Below, piece by piece: positions 41,761 through 50,651 of a stretch of DNA of 64,000 nt; within the stretch, counting starts at the first letter, position 1, and each line of letters starts with the position of its first letter. Under the pieces are notes generated by a model. The model worked only from the letters and a program-made list of their open reading frames with translations. It did no database searches and had not been told where the DNA came from. The stretch is taken from NCBI RefSeq assembly GCF_024347055.1, contig NZ_AP024896.1, forward strand, positions 930,001 through 994,000, given 5' to 3'. Both the position numbers and the translations under genes were made by a program. The stretch is from Vibrio porteresiae DSM 19223. Its GTDB lineage: Bacteria > Pseudomonadota > Gammaproteobacteria > Enterobacterales > Vibrionaceae.

Positions 41761-43665
41761 ATGAGCAAGCTAGGCTTTAAACGGACGCTAATTCTATCCT
41801 CCGCTCTCATTACCGGACTTTCGGTTGGGACATCCAATTACTTTAACTATCGCAGTGCTAGTGACATTCTGACTAAAACTATCTACCAAAACACCACGAA
41901 TTATGTGCATCAAATCGCGGGGAAACTCAACTCGTTCATTAGCGAAAAATCCAACGCGATTGATAATCTGGCGGATGATTACCAAAAAAATAATTACACG
42001 GAAAACCATGCACAGAATATGCGCATGGCTGCTGCCACTTCAGACATATTTAACATTACCATCGGCTTTGATAATGGGGATGCCTACTGCTCCTATCCTC
42101 TGCCCGGTTGGACTGACTACAAAAACCCATCAACCTACAATGCCGCGCAGCGTCCTTGGTTTAAAGAGGCAATGGCGACATCTGGTCTCATCTATACCGA
42201 ACCTTATGCCGACGCAACAACCAAGGAGCTCATGGTCAGTATTGGTAAACGAGCGGGTTCGGGTTCTGTCGTGCTCGCTGATATTCCACTGACGGTATTA
42301 AAAGACGTTGTTCAGTCAGTGGATATGAAAGGTGCGGTAACGCTGATCATGCAAGATGATTCATCGATTCTTGCCAGTACATCTCCAGCGGTTAAAATCG
42401 GCGACAAACTCTCTAGCTTCAGTTCGATATCACATTTGGTCGATAAAATTAAGCGCGGCGATCGCAGCATTGAATATCGACTTAATGATGTCGACAAAGT
42501 GATGTTTGCAGAGAAAATCCCCTACGGTAACAAAAACTGGTATTTATTGATTGGTTTGGATAAACACGTTGTTTTTGCGGCGTTAGATGATATGGCAACG
42601 CAAACCATCATTTTGACGCTAGTCTGTGTGGTGATTGCCGTCTTGTTGACCATGCTGCTGCTCAACATCCTGTATCGCCCTATTCTGGCGCTCAAAGAGA
42701 CGATTAGCGTACTTGCCAGCGGTGAAGGTGATTTAACACGACGTCTAGAAGTGACGTCAACTGACGATCTCGGCATCATTGCTAGCGACGTCAATAAATT
42801 CATCGCGCACCTTCAATCACTGATGCTGCAAATTGAGGATTTTTCAAGTCAGTTAGTAAACAACATCTCCTCACTCAAGCAAACATCGAAGCAAAACTCC
42901 GGCATTCTTAACCGCCATGTGAGAGAAACGGAGCAGATATCAACGGCGATTGAAGAGATGAGCGCCACTGCGAATATGACCGCGCAGAATGCGCAAGAGT
43001 CGGTAGAATACACCAAAGAGGTGTCGCAGATGGGTAGCTCGTCATTGCGCATCTTAAATAACGCCAAATCTTACGTTGATCGCTTGGTTTCCGATGTGGA
43101 AAACACTGCGAGCAGCATGAGCAATATGAGTGACGAAACTAAGGGGATTAATCAGATCTTAAGTGTCATTGGTGACATCGCTTCTCAGACCAACTTACTT
43201 GCTCTTAATGCCGCTATTGAAGCGGCGCGTGCAGGCGAACAAGGTCGTGGTTTCGCAGTGGTTGCGGATGAGGTTCGCGCTCTGGCCAGTCGCACCCAAG
43301 AGAGCACTGAAGAAATTGAACGAGCGTTAACCAAGTTGCTCGATGGTAGCCAAGAAGTTCTAACGCTTATGGAGGGAACCAAAGCCACCTGTCACGAAAC
43401 GTTTAATGGCACAACAGAAGTCGAGCAATCACTAAATAGCTTAACCTCTCAAGTTGAGAGCATTACTGATCTAAGTGTGAAGATCGCCACCTCTGCTGAA
43501 GAGCAAGATCGCGTGACCGCCGAGATCAGTAAAAATATGTCGGAAATAACCGATATAGTAAAACAACTCAATCAAAACGACGTAAACTCCTCAGCACAAG
43601 TGAATGATATCTCCAGCATCAATGAGCGTTTAGCATCCATTGTGAACAAATTTAAGCTGCGTTAA
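41761..43665 (+). CDS. Methyl-accepting chemotaxis protein with dCache sensor
   Basis: A 634-residue chemoreceptor: membrane helix about 9-27, periplasmic dCache_1 domain (about 35-275), second membrane helix (280-303), HAMP (305-358) and a signalling domain whose tip is QTNLLALNAAIEAARAGEQGRGFAVVADEVR. The sensor carries Tyr126, Arg131, Trp133, Phe134, Asp151 and Asp174. The first residues and spacings match the amino-acid-binding motif of PctA-type receptors (Y-R-W-Y-D-D), with Phe replacing the second Tyr, so amino acids are the likely ligands. No C-terminal methylase tether is visible. Confidence 0.9.
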   Translation: MSKLGFKRTLILSSALITGLSVGTSNYFNYRSASDILTKTIYQNTTNYVHQIAGKLNSFISEKSNAIDNLADDYQKNNYTENHAQNMRMAAATSDIFNITIGFDNGDAYCSYPLPGWTDYKNPSTYNAAQRPWFKEAMATSGLIYTEPYADATTKELMVSIGKRAGSGSVVLADIPLTVLKDVVQSVDMKGAVTLIMQDDSSILASTSPAVKIGDKLSSFSSISHLVDKIKRGDRSIEYRLNDVDKVMFAEKIPYGNKNWYLLIGLDKHVVFAALDDMATQTIILTLVCVVIAVLLTMLLLNILYRPILALKETISVLASGEGDLTRRLEVTSTDDLGIIASDVNKFIAHLQSLMLQIEDFSSQLVNNISSLKQTSKQNSGILNRHVRETEQISTAIEEMSATANMTAQNAQESVEYTKEVSQMGSSSLRILNNAKSYVDRLVSDVENTASSMSNMSDETKGINQILSVIGDIASQTNLLALNAAIEAARAGEQGRGFAVVADEVRALASRTQESTEEIERALTKLLDGSQEVLTLMEGTKATCHETFNGTTEVEQSLNSLTSQVESITDLSVKIATSAEEQDRVTAEISKNMSEITDIVKQLNQNDVNSSAQVNDISSINERLASIVNKFKLR

Positions 43666-43684
43666 CGTTCAGCGACTTAATATA

Positions 43685-43715
43685 GGCCATTAGTGTTCAA
43701 CTAATGGCCTTTTTT
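43685..43715 (+). terminator. Terminator after the chemoreceptor gene
   Basis: GGCCATTAG, loop TGTTCAA, CTAATGGCC and a six-T run. Confidence 0.92.
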
Positions 43716-44532
43716 GTCACAAAGAATTCATACCTGACACCATATGTCCACACTAAAGCCATTTATTTGTCACTAATCGAAATTAATATCGGTGTCTACA
43801 AAGAGAACCACTCTCTTTCGCATGTGTCTTTTCTTAAATATTATTTTTCTTTTTGTTGCGCCAAATTTGGCGCAATTTCTTTTTTGACCGATAGGTTTAT
43901 ATATTTACTTCAATCAACTATTCACACGAAATACCAGTCAAGCCTAGTCAACACCTACATTAGATTAAACACTCTATTCACACAAAACCAATTCTACACA
44001 TTTAATTACATTTAATTTCAACTTTATTCTATATTGATATTGTTATCCATTAAGAATCAATAATGATACACAAAATGTCTCATAAATGAATAATTTATAG
44101 TTTAAACAATAGATCTATTTGTAAATTTAATTAAACTTCGCTTCTGATTTTGATGCATTAATATCAGCTTTTCGCATTAGTAGTAACTTATTAGTAATTA
44201 AATAGAGCACACAAAAATCATAACTCTGGATTGGGAATTCAATATTATTCAGTACAGAGTGTTGAATTATGTTGGATCTCAATCTGTTTTATAAACACAA
44301 TTTCTATACCAAACCGTGTTCCAAATAGATGTTGATGAAACATTAATTGAGTCATCAACATCTAGTTATCAAAACCTGATTTATCAAGGGTTAGGTATCT
44401 CTCACCTTGTAATTTAGTGACTTGTTAATCTACACGCATTGTTATTTTTAACTTGGTTATGAGGAAATGAGTTATAGACAATGGGGTTATGGACCAAGGT
44501 GTGCCAAATTTCATCATCTAAGGTAATCTTTT
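43716..44532. other. AT-rich intergenic region before the M6 protease
   Basis: About 820 bases. A 103-codon open frame at its left end starts inside the terminator and lacks a ribosome site, so it is not called. The only clear structure is a 13-bp inverted repeat at 44326-44364. Confidence 0.45.
44326..44364 (+). repeat. Perfect 13-bp inverted repeat with a 13-base loop
   Basis: TAGATGTTGATGA (44326-44338) and TCATCAACATCTA (44352-44364) are exact complements. No T-run follows, so it is not a standard terminator. It lies about 170 bases upstream of the protease start and would form a stable leader hairpin or an operator. Confidence 0.7.
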
Positions 44533-46524
44533 ATGAATAAACATCTAAGCAGTGGTGTTCTTTGTTTATCTTTGCTTTCCGGTGCAGTGCACGCAGCAAT
44601 ACCGTACAACGGTCAGACATATGAATATAAACAACCTAACGGTGAAGTCATTACGTTGACATTGGAAGGTAACGATTATTATGCCGAGCAACGTACAAAA
44701 ATGGGGCGTTTGGTCATTTATGATGCCAATTTAAAAGGTATGGCCTATGCAAAAGTTTCTGATTCTGGTGATGAGTTGATCTCTACTGGCGAATTGGTTA
44801 CAGAGAAAGTAGCTGATACTAATCCCCTATTTTCATCAAAACTGGTTAAAAAATATCACCGTGAACCAGGTTTAAATCGTGATGCTAAATTGAAGTTGGC
44901 TGAAGAGGCCAAAGCCAAGTTGCTAGACATTCAAGATAAAAATGACTTTCTCTTTTCGTCAAAAGCGCTAGCCAGTAATTCAGCGAATCACGTTCTGGGT
45001 AACGTACGCGGATTAACTGTCATGATTCAGTTCCCAGACGAAAAAGGAACCATGACGACAGAACAAATCAACAATTTTTTAAACGCCTCTGAATACACCG
45101 AATTTGGTAATAAACAATCTATTCGCGGTTATTATTACTCGGTTTCAGGTGGCAAACTTGATTATTCGAACACCGTCGTTGGATACTACACAGCGAAACA
45201 CAATAAATCCTACTATACCGATCCGAGTATTGAGTTCTCCCAACGTGCCCGTGAATTGATTCTAGAAGCATTGAATTGGCTTGAGGACGAACAAGGTTTC
45301 GACTTCTCAACGCTTAGTACCAATGCGAATAAACAGATCCGTGGCTTAAACTTTATGTACGCGGGCACCTCAGGTGGTGCATGGTCACAAGGCTTGTGGC
45401 CTCACATGGGGGGCTTGTACCCACGTTTTTGTGCTGATGGCGTTTGCACCAATAACTACCAAATTTCAGATATGAGTGACAGCTTAGCTATCGGTACCTT
45501 TGCTCATGAGTCTGGTCACCTACTCTTTGATTGGCCTGATCTTTATGACTACGATGGCAGCTCGCAAGGCTCGGTAGCAAGTTACGGTATCATGGGTTTT
45601 GGTGCTGTTGGCTACCGCTCGATGTACCAACCTACTCCACCTGTTGCTCCACTTCGTGATTTGGTCGGTTGGGATACCGTCACTGAAATTAACCCAGCGG
45701 TTGATGCCAATGCACCGACTGGGCAACTCGCCGCCCAGAATGTCTCAAACACGTCTTACAAATGGAGTAATCCAAATAACGCCAATGAAGCGTTTTATAT
45801 TGAGGCAATTAACCAAACTGGACAAAACACAGAACAGTTAGGATCTGGCTTAGCGATTTTCCACGTTGATAAAAATGGTGATCGCGATAATGAGTGGCAC
45901 CCTTACATTCAAATGGAACACGCAGATGGCAAACGTGATCCTGAAAACTCGGTGAACCAAGGTGACGAGAATGACGTTTATCACCAATACGGTGAATTTA
46001 CAGCCACTTTACCTAATGCGTTGACTGAAAAAGGCACAAACTCACTATGGTGGGATGGCAGTGAATCTGGCCTAAACATCAGTGATGTTTCCCAACCAGG
46101 CGAGACAATTACTTTCTTATCAACGCCTAACGTAGAACCGACTCATAACCAAGATACAGGGAATGACAATGCCGACAGTGGCAACGATAACAGCGGCGAT
46201 AATTCCGGTGATACAGGGTCAAGCACCAGTAATACATTTACCGGTCATCTTGAAGCGTATACCTCTGTGATTGAACCCAATGGTAGCTATTTTGAATTTG
46301 CTGGCGGCGGCATTTTGCGTGTGTCACTAGAGGCATCAGCCAATACCGATTTTGGTATCGCGCTCTATCAGCTAGTCGATAACCAATGGCAAGCAGTCGC
46401 GGTTTCGCAAAATGAAGGCACCTCAAATGAGCTTATCGAGTATAACGGCGGCGCAGGTTACTATTATGTGGCCATTCTCGCTTACTCAGGTTCAGGTGAT
46501 TACACCTTAAAACTCGGCCAATAA
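44533..46524 (+). CDS. Secreted M6-family metalloprotease with PPC domain
   Basis: A 663-residue protein: signal peptide (cleavage near AVHA), an N-terminal propeptide-like region, then an M6 (immune inhibitor A-like) catalytic domain with the zinc motif HESGHLLFDWPDLYDYDG (about residues 327-344). A short Asp/Asn/Ser/Gly linker (about 540-567) joins a C-terminal pre-peptidase PPC domain (about 570-663; FEFAGGGILRVSLEAS, GYYYVAILAYSGSGDYTL). Related Vibrio enzymes include PrtV, but this one is shorter and lacks the PKD repeats of PrtV. TAAGG precedes the ATG. Confidence 0.9.
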   Translation: MNKHLSSGVLCLSLLSGAVHAAIPYNGQTYEYKQPNGEVITLTLEGNDYYAEQRTKMGRLVIYDANLKGMAYAKVSDSGDELISTGELVTEKVADTNPLFSSKLVKKYHREPGLNRDAKLKLAEEAKAKLLDIQDKNDFLFSSKALASNSANHVLGNVRGLTVMIQFPDEKGTMTTEQINNFLNASEYTEFGNKQSIRGYYYSVSGGKLDYSNTVVGYYTAKHNKSYYTDPSIEFSQRARELILEALNWLEDEQGFDFSTLSTNANKQIRGLNFMYAGTSGGAWSQGLWPHMGGLYPRFCADGVCTNNYQISDMSDSLAIGTFAHESGHLLFDWPDLYDYDGSSQGSVASYGIMGFGAVGYRSMYQPTPPVAPLRDLVGWDTVTEINPAVDANAPTGQLAAQNVSNTSYKWSNPNNANEAFYIEAINQTGQNTEQLGSGLAIFHVDKNGDRDNEWHPYIQMEHADGKRDPENSVNQGDENDVYHQYGEFTATLPNALTEKGTNSLWWDGSESGLNISDVSQPGETITFLSTPNVEPTHNQDTGNDNADSGNDNSGDNSGDTGSSTSNTFTGHLEAYTSVIEPNGSYFEFAGGGILRVSLEASANTDFGIALYQLVDNQWQAVAVSQNEGTSNELIEYNGGAGYYYVAILAYSGSGDYTLKLGQ

Positions 46525-46594
46525 ACACTTAGCCCCTTATCATTGCCAGTGCTGAGGGGCCTGTTTTTCGACTAATCAGAGAAAAACGACAATA

Positions 46595-46626
46595 AAAAAA
46601 CCGCTGACTTTCGTCAGCGGTTTTTT
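46595..46626. terminator. Bidirectional terminator
   Basis: AAAAACCGCTGAC, loop TTTC, GTCAGCGGTTTTT with T-runs in both directions. It separates the M6 protease gene and the convergent small gene. Confidence 0.93.
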
Positions 46627-46643
46627 ATGAGTCTTTATTTTGC

Positions 46644-46835
46644 TTAACGTGATATTCCGATATCACGTTGCAGGTGTGCAGACAATTGGGCACTATCGTA
46701 GCGCTGTACATGACCATGATCGACAAACAAAATATCCACCAGGTGCGAAATCAATCCTTTGAAATTAACCGCATAGGTTTTTTTATCCGATGCTGTATGC
46801 GCTAAAACAGTGCTGATTTGCATTACTTGTGACAT
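46644..46835 (-). CDS. Small conserved protein with DUF1127-like tail
   Basis: A 63-residue protein. AGAGG lies six bases before the ATG, and the bidirectional terminator follows about 18 bases after the stop, which supports expression. The last residues (LSAHLQRDIGISR) resemble the end of small DUF1127 proteins (LRDIGLSR), while the first half is different. No membrane segment. Function unknown. Confidence 0.6.
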   Translation of the reverse strand: MSQVMQISTVLAHTASDKKTYAVNFKGLISHLVDILFVDHGHVQRYDSAQLSAHLQRDIGISR

Positions 46836-47155
46836 AAGCGCCTCTCTGTTTTTTTAACGGTTAATCAATTTACGCGCTAAATGTAGGCGATCTTAGCTCT
46901 GGAAGGAAATGACATATTTTGCCATTTCACATTACTTTTTCTAATGCCAAACCGTATTAACAAGTCAAAGAATAATTATGCACTCAGACTCTAACTCCCC
47001 AGTTAAAGCATGCTGTTTTGTTGCATAAGCACCAAATCAATCCTCTATTCCAAATCGATAACGACTCACAAGCCAAGAAAAATACCTCTTCCTTATTAGA
47101 TCAAGTGACTCAACGCCTTAGTGATTTCCTCTCAACCGATTAAATACACACAGGG
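46836..47155. other. Intergenic region of about 320 bases
   Basis: An open frame on the + strand, from about TTG 47021 to a TAA near 47140, reads like real protein (HKHQINPLFQIDNDSQ...), but it lacks a ribosome site and a proper start, so at most it is a gene remnant. Nothing else is recognised. Confidence 0.3.
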
Positions 47156-48100
47156 CTACAGGTTGGTCACACGGTTTCGGCTTGCCTTAAACACAGAAGC
47201 TACAATAGCAAGGGTCATGGTCAATAGAATCACGCCTAGCGATGCAGCAGTCGAGATCTCCCACGCGGTCCCACCCAGCACCATTTTGATACCAATAAAC
47301 ACCAAAATAATAGAGAGCGCAGGTTTCAAATAGGTAAATTTTGTTAACAATCCTTGTAGAACAAAAAACAGTGACCTTAATCCTAGTAATGCGAACAAAT
47401 TCGCTGAGAGGATAAGATCAGGATGTTGTGTCACCGCAAATATGGCTGGAATCGAGTCAAGAGCAAACATCACATCCATAAACGCAATCACCGCAACCAC
47501 CACAGCTACCGGTGTCGCTAACCAACTACCACCACGACGTAAGAAGAGATGGTCACCATGGTAGCGTTTCGTGACACTAAAATAGCGTCGTAACCAGCGT
47601 TCTGGTGCGGGACTGATGTCGTCCTCTTCCTCTTTGGCAAATACTAAAGAGAGGCCAGAGTAGATGAGCAAAGCAGCAAAGAGATACATAATCCAATGCA
47701 TACGATGAATCATGTCGGTACCGATAAATATAAGCACTGTACGTAAAACCAGTGCCCCGATAATTCCGTACAAAAGCACTCTCGGCCTTATCTTTGACGG
47801 CACGGAATATTGCTGAAAAATAATGGCAAATACGAAGAGGTTATCGACACTTAAGGATTTTTCGAGAAGATACGCGGTAATAAAAGCGAGAGAAGCTTGT
47901 TTGCCTGAAAGTTCTGCATCACCAGAGATCCACGGCCAAATATGAACCAAACCGACAGCAAACGCGAGTGCTAGCAAGACCCAAAAGAGGCTCCATAAAA
48001 TAGCATTACGTAAAGAAAGCGTCGTTTTTGAAAGAAATAAATCAATGCAGAATAGCGCTAGCGCCACCAGCCCAAGCAGAAGATATCCAGTGACTGTCAT
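47156..48100 (-). CDS. alx: TerC/Alx-family membrane protein (manganese homeostasis)
   Basis: An inner-membrane protein of about nine helices. The ATG at 48100 has GGGGGTGA just upstream and aligns with Alx N-termini (MTVTGYLLLGLVALALFCIDL), giving 314 residues; the frame extends to 48160. Conserved acidic membrane motifs are present: LLEKSLSVDNLFVFAIIF and IAFMDVMFALDSIPAIFAVT. Alx/TerC proteins export or balance Mn2+. The leader carries a yybP-ykoY riboswitch, as does E. coli alx, which supports the assignment. Confidence 0.9.
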   Translation of the reverse strand: MTVTGYLLLGLVALALFCIDLFLSKTTLSLRNAILWSLFWVLLALAFAVGLVHIWPWISGDAELSGKQASLAFITAYLLEKSLSVDNLFVFAIIFQQYSVPSKIRPRVLLYGIIGALVLRTVLIFIGTDMIHRMHWIMYLFAALLIYSGLSLVFAKEEEDDISPAPERWLRRYFSVTKRYHGDHLFLRRGGSWLATPVAVVVAVIAFMDVMFALDSIPAIFAVTQHPDLILSANLFALLGLRSLFFVLQGLLTKFTYLKPALSIILVFIGIKMVLGGTAWEISTAASLGVILLTMTLAIVASVFKASRNRVTNL

Positions 48101-48121
48101 GATCACCCCCACATATACAAG

Positions 48122-48152
48122 GTGGAAGGTGAGATAGAGTTTGACCTTCCAC
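48122..48152 (-). promoter_or_regulatory. Leader hairpin before the TerC/Alx ribosome site
   Basis: GTGGAAGGT and ACCTTCCAC form a perfect 9-bp stem with a 13-base loop between the riboswitch and the ribosome site. There is no T-run after it, so control is more likely at translation; it may be the expression platform. Confidence 0.55.
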
Positions 48153-48179
48153 AGAAACACCGTAACGGAGATAGGCCGA

Positions 48180-48312
48180 AATGCTCTACCTCTATTTGCT
48201 CTGTGTTGGTCTTGTCGAAGTCTCAGTAAGAAACTTATATTTGCCGGATAAGCATTGGCTTAACGTGATGACGACAAATAAACATTGGCGACTACTCCCC
48301 AAACGCGGATCA
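48180..48312 (-). ncRNA. yybP-ykoY manganese riboswitch
   Basis: Reading on the - strand, GGGGAGTAG (48292-48300), the invariant first loop of this riboswitch class, is followed by CGTCATCACGTTAAG and later by ACAAGACC. These appear in the order seen in the family, in the leader of a TerC/Alx gene, the usual partner. The exact 3' boundary is estimated. Confidence 0.78.
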
Positions 48313-48424
48313 TTGTATACCCAAACAAATTAAGGTTACAACCAACCTACCACGCGTTTATAGCTGAAAATTTGCGTAGGGAGCACTCGCTCATTTCACA
48401 ATTTTACTGTCGCTACAATAATGA

Positions 48425-48446
48425 AAAAGGAGCCGAAGCTCCTTTT
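48425..48446 (-). terminator. Terminator after a 31-residue protein gene
   Basis: AAAAGGAGC, loop CGAA, GCTCCTTTT. On the - strand it follows the small gene by about 70 bases. Confidence 0.75.
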
Positions 48447-48517
48447 ATCTGATGGCACTACCCACAATATAACTATCACAGCAGGCAGTGCTTTTTCTTG
48501 GGAAGGACAATTCACCA

Positions 48518-48613
48518 TTAGCTACTGGTGAAAGGAACGACATAGGCGATAGCGACCCAAACACTTACCCAAGCCACCACCATAATGGTATCAAGCCAAT
48601 CTTTACTCCACAT
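48518..48613 (-). CDS. 31-residue membrane protein
   Basis: A frame beginning MWSKDWLDTIMVVAWVSVWV with one long Trp-rich hydrophobic segment. AGGAG stands seven bases upstream of the ATG, and a hairpin terminator follows. It lies 67 bases after the 5'-nucleotidase-family gene in the same direction. I recognise no family. The strong ribosome site makes it more than a chance frame. Confidence 0.65.
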   Translation of the reverse strand: MWSKDWLDTIMVVAWVSVWVAIAYVVPFTSS

Positions 48614-48680
48614 CGTGATCTCCTCATTGACCTTAACATACACTGTTATCGGCAAAGGACGTGCCACTCTGAAGTAATTT

Positions 48681-50417
48681 TTACTCTTGATAACTAAAAA
48701 AATCGTAACTTACTGGTTTATCGATAATTTTAGGATTAGTAGTGAGAAGCTCAACAAAGGTATCCGCCATGGTTAAATTGCTCATCTTCGGCGTTTCTGT
48801 TAGCTCCGAAAAGGCATCATAACCCTCTTTACCCTTGATAGTATAGGCAGAGGATGCACCGTAATAATTTCTATAAGCATCAACAGGTTGCCATTGATTA
48901 TTTTCATAAATACGCAGTTGGCGAATACGGTGTCCTTTGGGTAAATGGGCATGATATTCAAACTGTAAGTGATGCGTATAAGGAAAACTCCCCGAGCCCG
49001 TTCCATCAACACCGTTATTGGTGGCATTATTGATCGCCCCTTCAAGCAACATGGCAATCACTTGCCCTTTCACTTGATAGACTCCGACCGGAATGGCAAA
49101 CGGCAGCAATTGACCGACAATATCTGCCGTAGTCAAAGGGCCTTCTTGAATCGACGTTCTTACACCACCAGCATTATGAATCGCAAACTGAACGGGATAA
49201 CCGCGCTTGCGCATCGCTTCGTAAAAACCACGAGCGACCAATGGCGCCACTTGACTTGGCCCATGTTCATCTGGAATGCGCACATGACGCAGTGAATGAG
49301 GAATCTGTACCACCACCTGTTGCTGCATTTCTCGCACCTGCGGCATGTACTTTTCGCAGAGCACTGCATGAACGTCAGGATCTTTTTTACATACCACAAC
49401 CAAGGGATGCTGGTTTAAATAGTCACACGCAGTGAGATAACGTTGATCTAAACCCGCTTGGTTCATGCTGGCATCAAGAAATAACCTTCGACCAAGCAGC
49501 AGTTCATTTTGACCTTGAAAACGCACTACCCGTCCAGATTGATCAAACTCGATATCACAATGACCTAATGCCAAAGCGTAGTAGCCAGCCTGAACCACAT
49601 AAGTATCGTTAACCTTTTGACCATAGGTATCTTGTTTACCCAGCCCTAAGTCACTAAAGTCCCCTTGCAGTACATGACTATGTCCGCCGACAATCACGCC
49701 GATCCCATCGACCTTCTCAGCCAGTTCTAGATCTTGATCGTACCCCAGGTGACTTATCAAAATGATCTTATTGATGCCGCTAGCTTGAATGGCTTGTACG
49801 GTTTGCTTAACCACATCAACCGCGTTAATAAATGGCGTATCCCAGTCGGGGTTAGCAATATCCGCCATTTTATCAATCGAGACACCAAACAGCGCCACGC
49901 GATCTTGTCCTTCCCCTTTTACAATCCAGCGAGCACACTGAGCTGTCGAGTTATAGGCTTTAATCAACGGGTTATCCGCTAAGGTATGAGCTTTATCGGG
50001 GCTCTCATTGGAAAGATCCCAGTTGCCCGCCAGCAAAGGAAACTGAATGCGTTTGGCAAAACGAGCCACCGGTTCATTGCCCATGTCGAGTTCGTGATTA
50101 CCCAACGCCATGGCATCAATCTGCAGCGCATTAAGCATATCGACGTTCACTTTGCCTTTGAACAAGGAGAAGTACAACGTTCCCTGAAAACAATCCCCCG
50201 CATGGACAAACAGAAATTCTTTTTGCATCCGCGTAGCATCGCTACGCAATTGAGCAACGCGGGTCGCAATTCGAGCAAAGCCGCCAGCACTGACAAAGGG
50301 TGATAAAGTTTCACCTTCAATTTGCAGGTGCAATTGCAAAGACGTTGGCTCGAAATAGGAGTGGGTGTCATTGATATGAGCCAGAGTGATTGACGTTGTT
50401 TTATCGGTATTATTCAT
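48681..50417 (-). CDS. 5'-nucleotidase/UshA-family metallophosphoesterase, cytoplasmic
   Basis: A 578-residue two-domain enzyme. The N-terminal metallophosphoesterase domain has AHINDTHSYFEP, VHAGDCFQGTLYF, ALGNHELDMGN, ISHLGYDQD and GGHSHVLQG. The C-terminal 5'-nucleotidase domain (about 360-540) has IHNAGGVRTSI and LLEGAINN. Unlike UshA there is no signal peptide, so it should be cytoplasmic. The substrate could be a nucleotide or another phosphoester. Divergent from ybjD. Confidence 0.85.
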   Translation of the reverse strand: MNNTDKTTSITLAHINDTHSYFEPTSLQLHLQIEGETLSPFVSAGGFARIATRVAQLRSDATRMQKEFLFVHAGDCFQGTLYFSLFKGKVNVDMLNALQIDAMALGNHELDMGNEPVARFAKRIQFPLLAGNWDLSNESPDKAHTLADNPLIKAYNSTAQCARWIVKGEGQDRVALFGVSIDKMADIANPDWDTPFINAVDVVKQTVQAIQASGINKIILISHLGYDQDLELAEKVDGIGVIVGGHSHVLQGDFSDLGLGKQDTYGQKVNDTYVVQAGYYALALGHCDIEFDQSGRVVRFQGQNELLLGRRLFLDASMNQAGLDQRYLTACDYLNQHPLVVVCKKDPDVHAVLCEKYMPQVREMQQQVVVQIPHSLRHVRIPDEHGPSQVAPLVARGFYEAMRKRGYPVQFAIHNAGGVRTSIQEGPLTTADIVGQLLPFAIPVGVYQVKGQVIAMLLEGAINNATNNGVDGTGSGSFPYTHHLQFEYHAHLPKGHRIRQLRIYENNQWQPVDAYRNYYGASSAYTIKGKEGYDAFSELTETPKMSNLTMADTFVELLTTNPKIIDKPVSYDFFSYQE

Positions 50418-50651
50418 ATTCCCTCTTTACTGCATGCTCAAGTTCATCAGCCTACAGCCAAATTTCATGGCGGATGAAACATTGAAGTCGACACTTTATC
50501 ATATATGAGGTTGATCACACTTAGGATTTTGCGTGCTTTTTTCTACTGTTGAGAGCTGCGCCATTTTTGTGAGGTAAGATTCTGCTTTTATTCGATTTTT
50601 CTTCTATGCTGAAATCATAATAGAACAAAAATGACAAGTGAGGAGCTGCCT

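Noticed and set aside
43704..44015. A 103-codon open frame after the chemoreceptor gene.
   Set aside because: It starts inside the terminator, has no ribosome site and has AT-rich, low-complexity composition.
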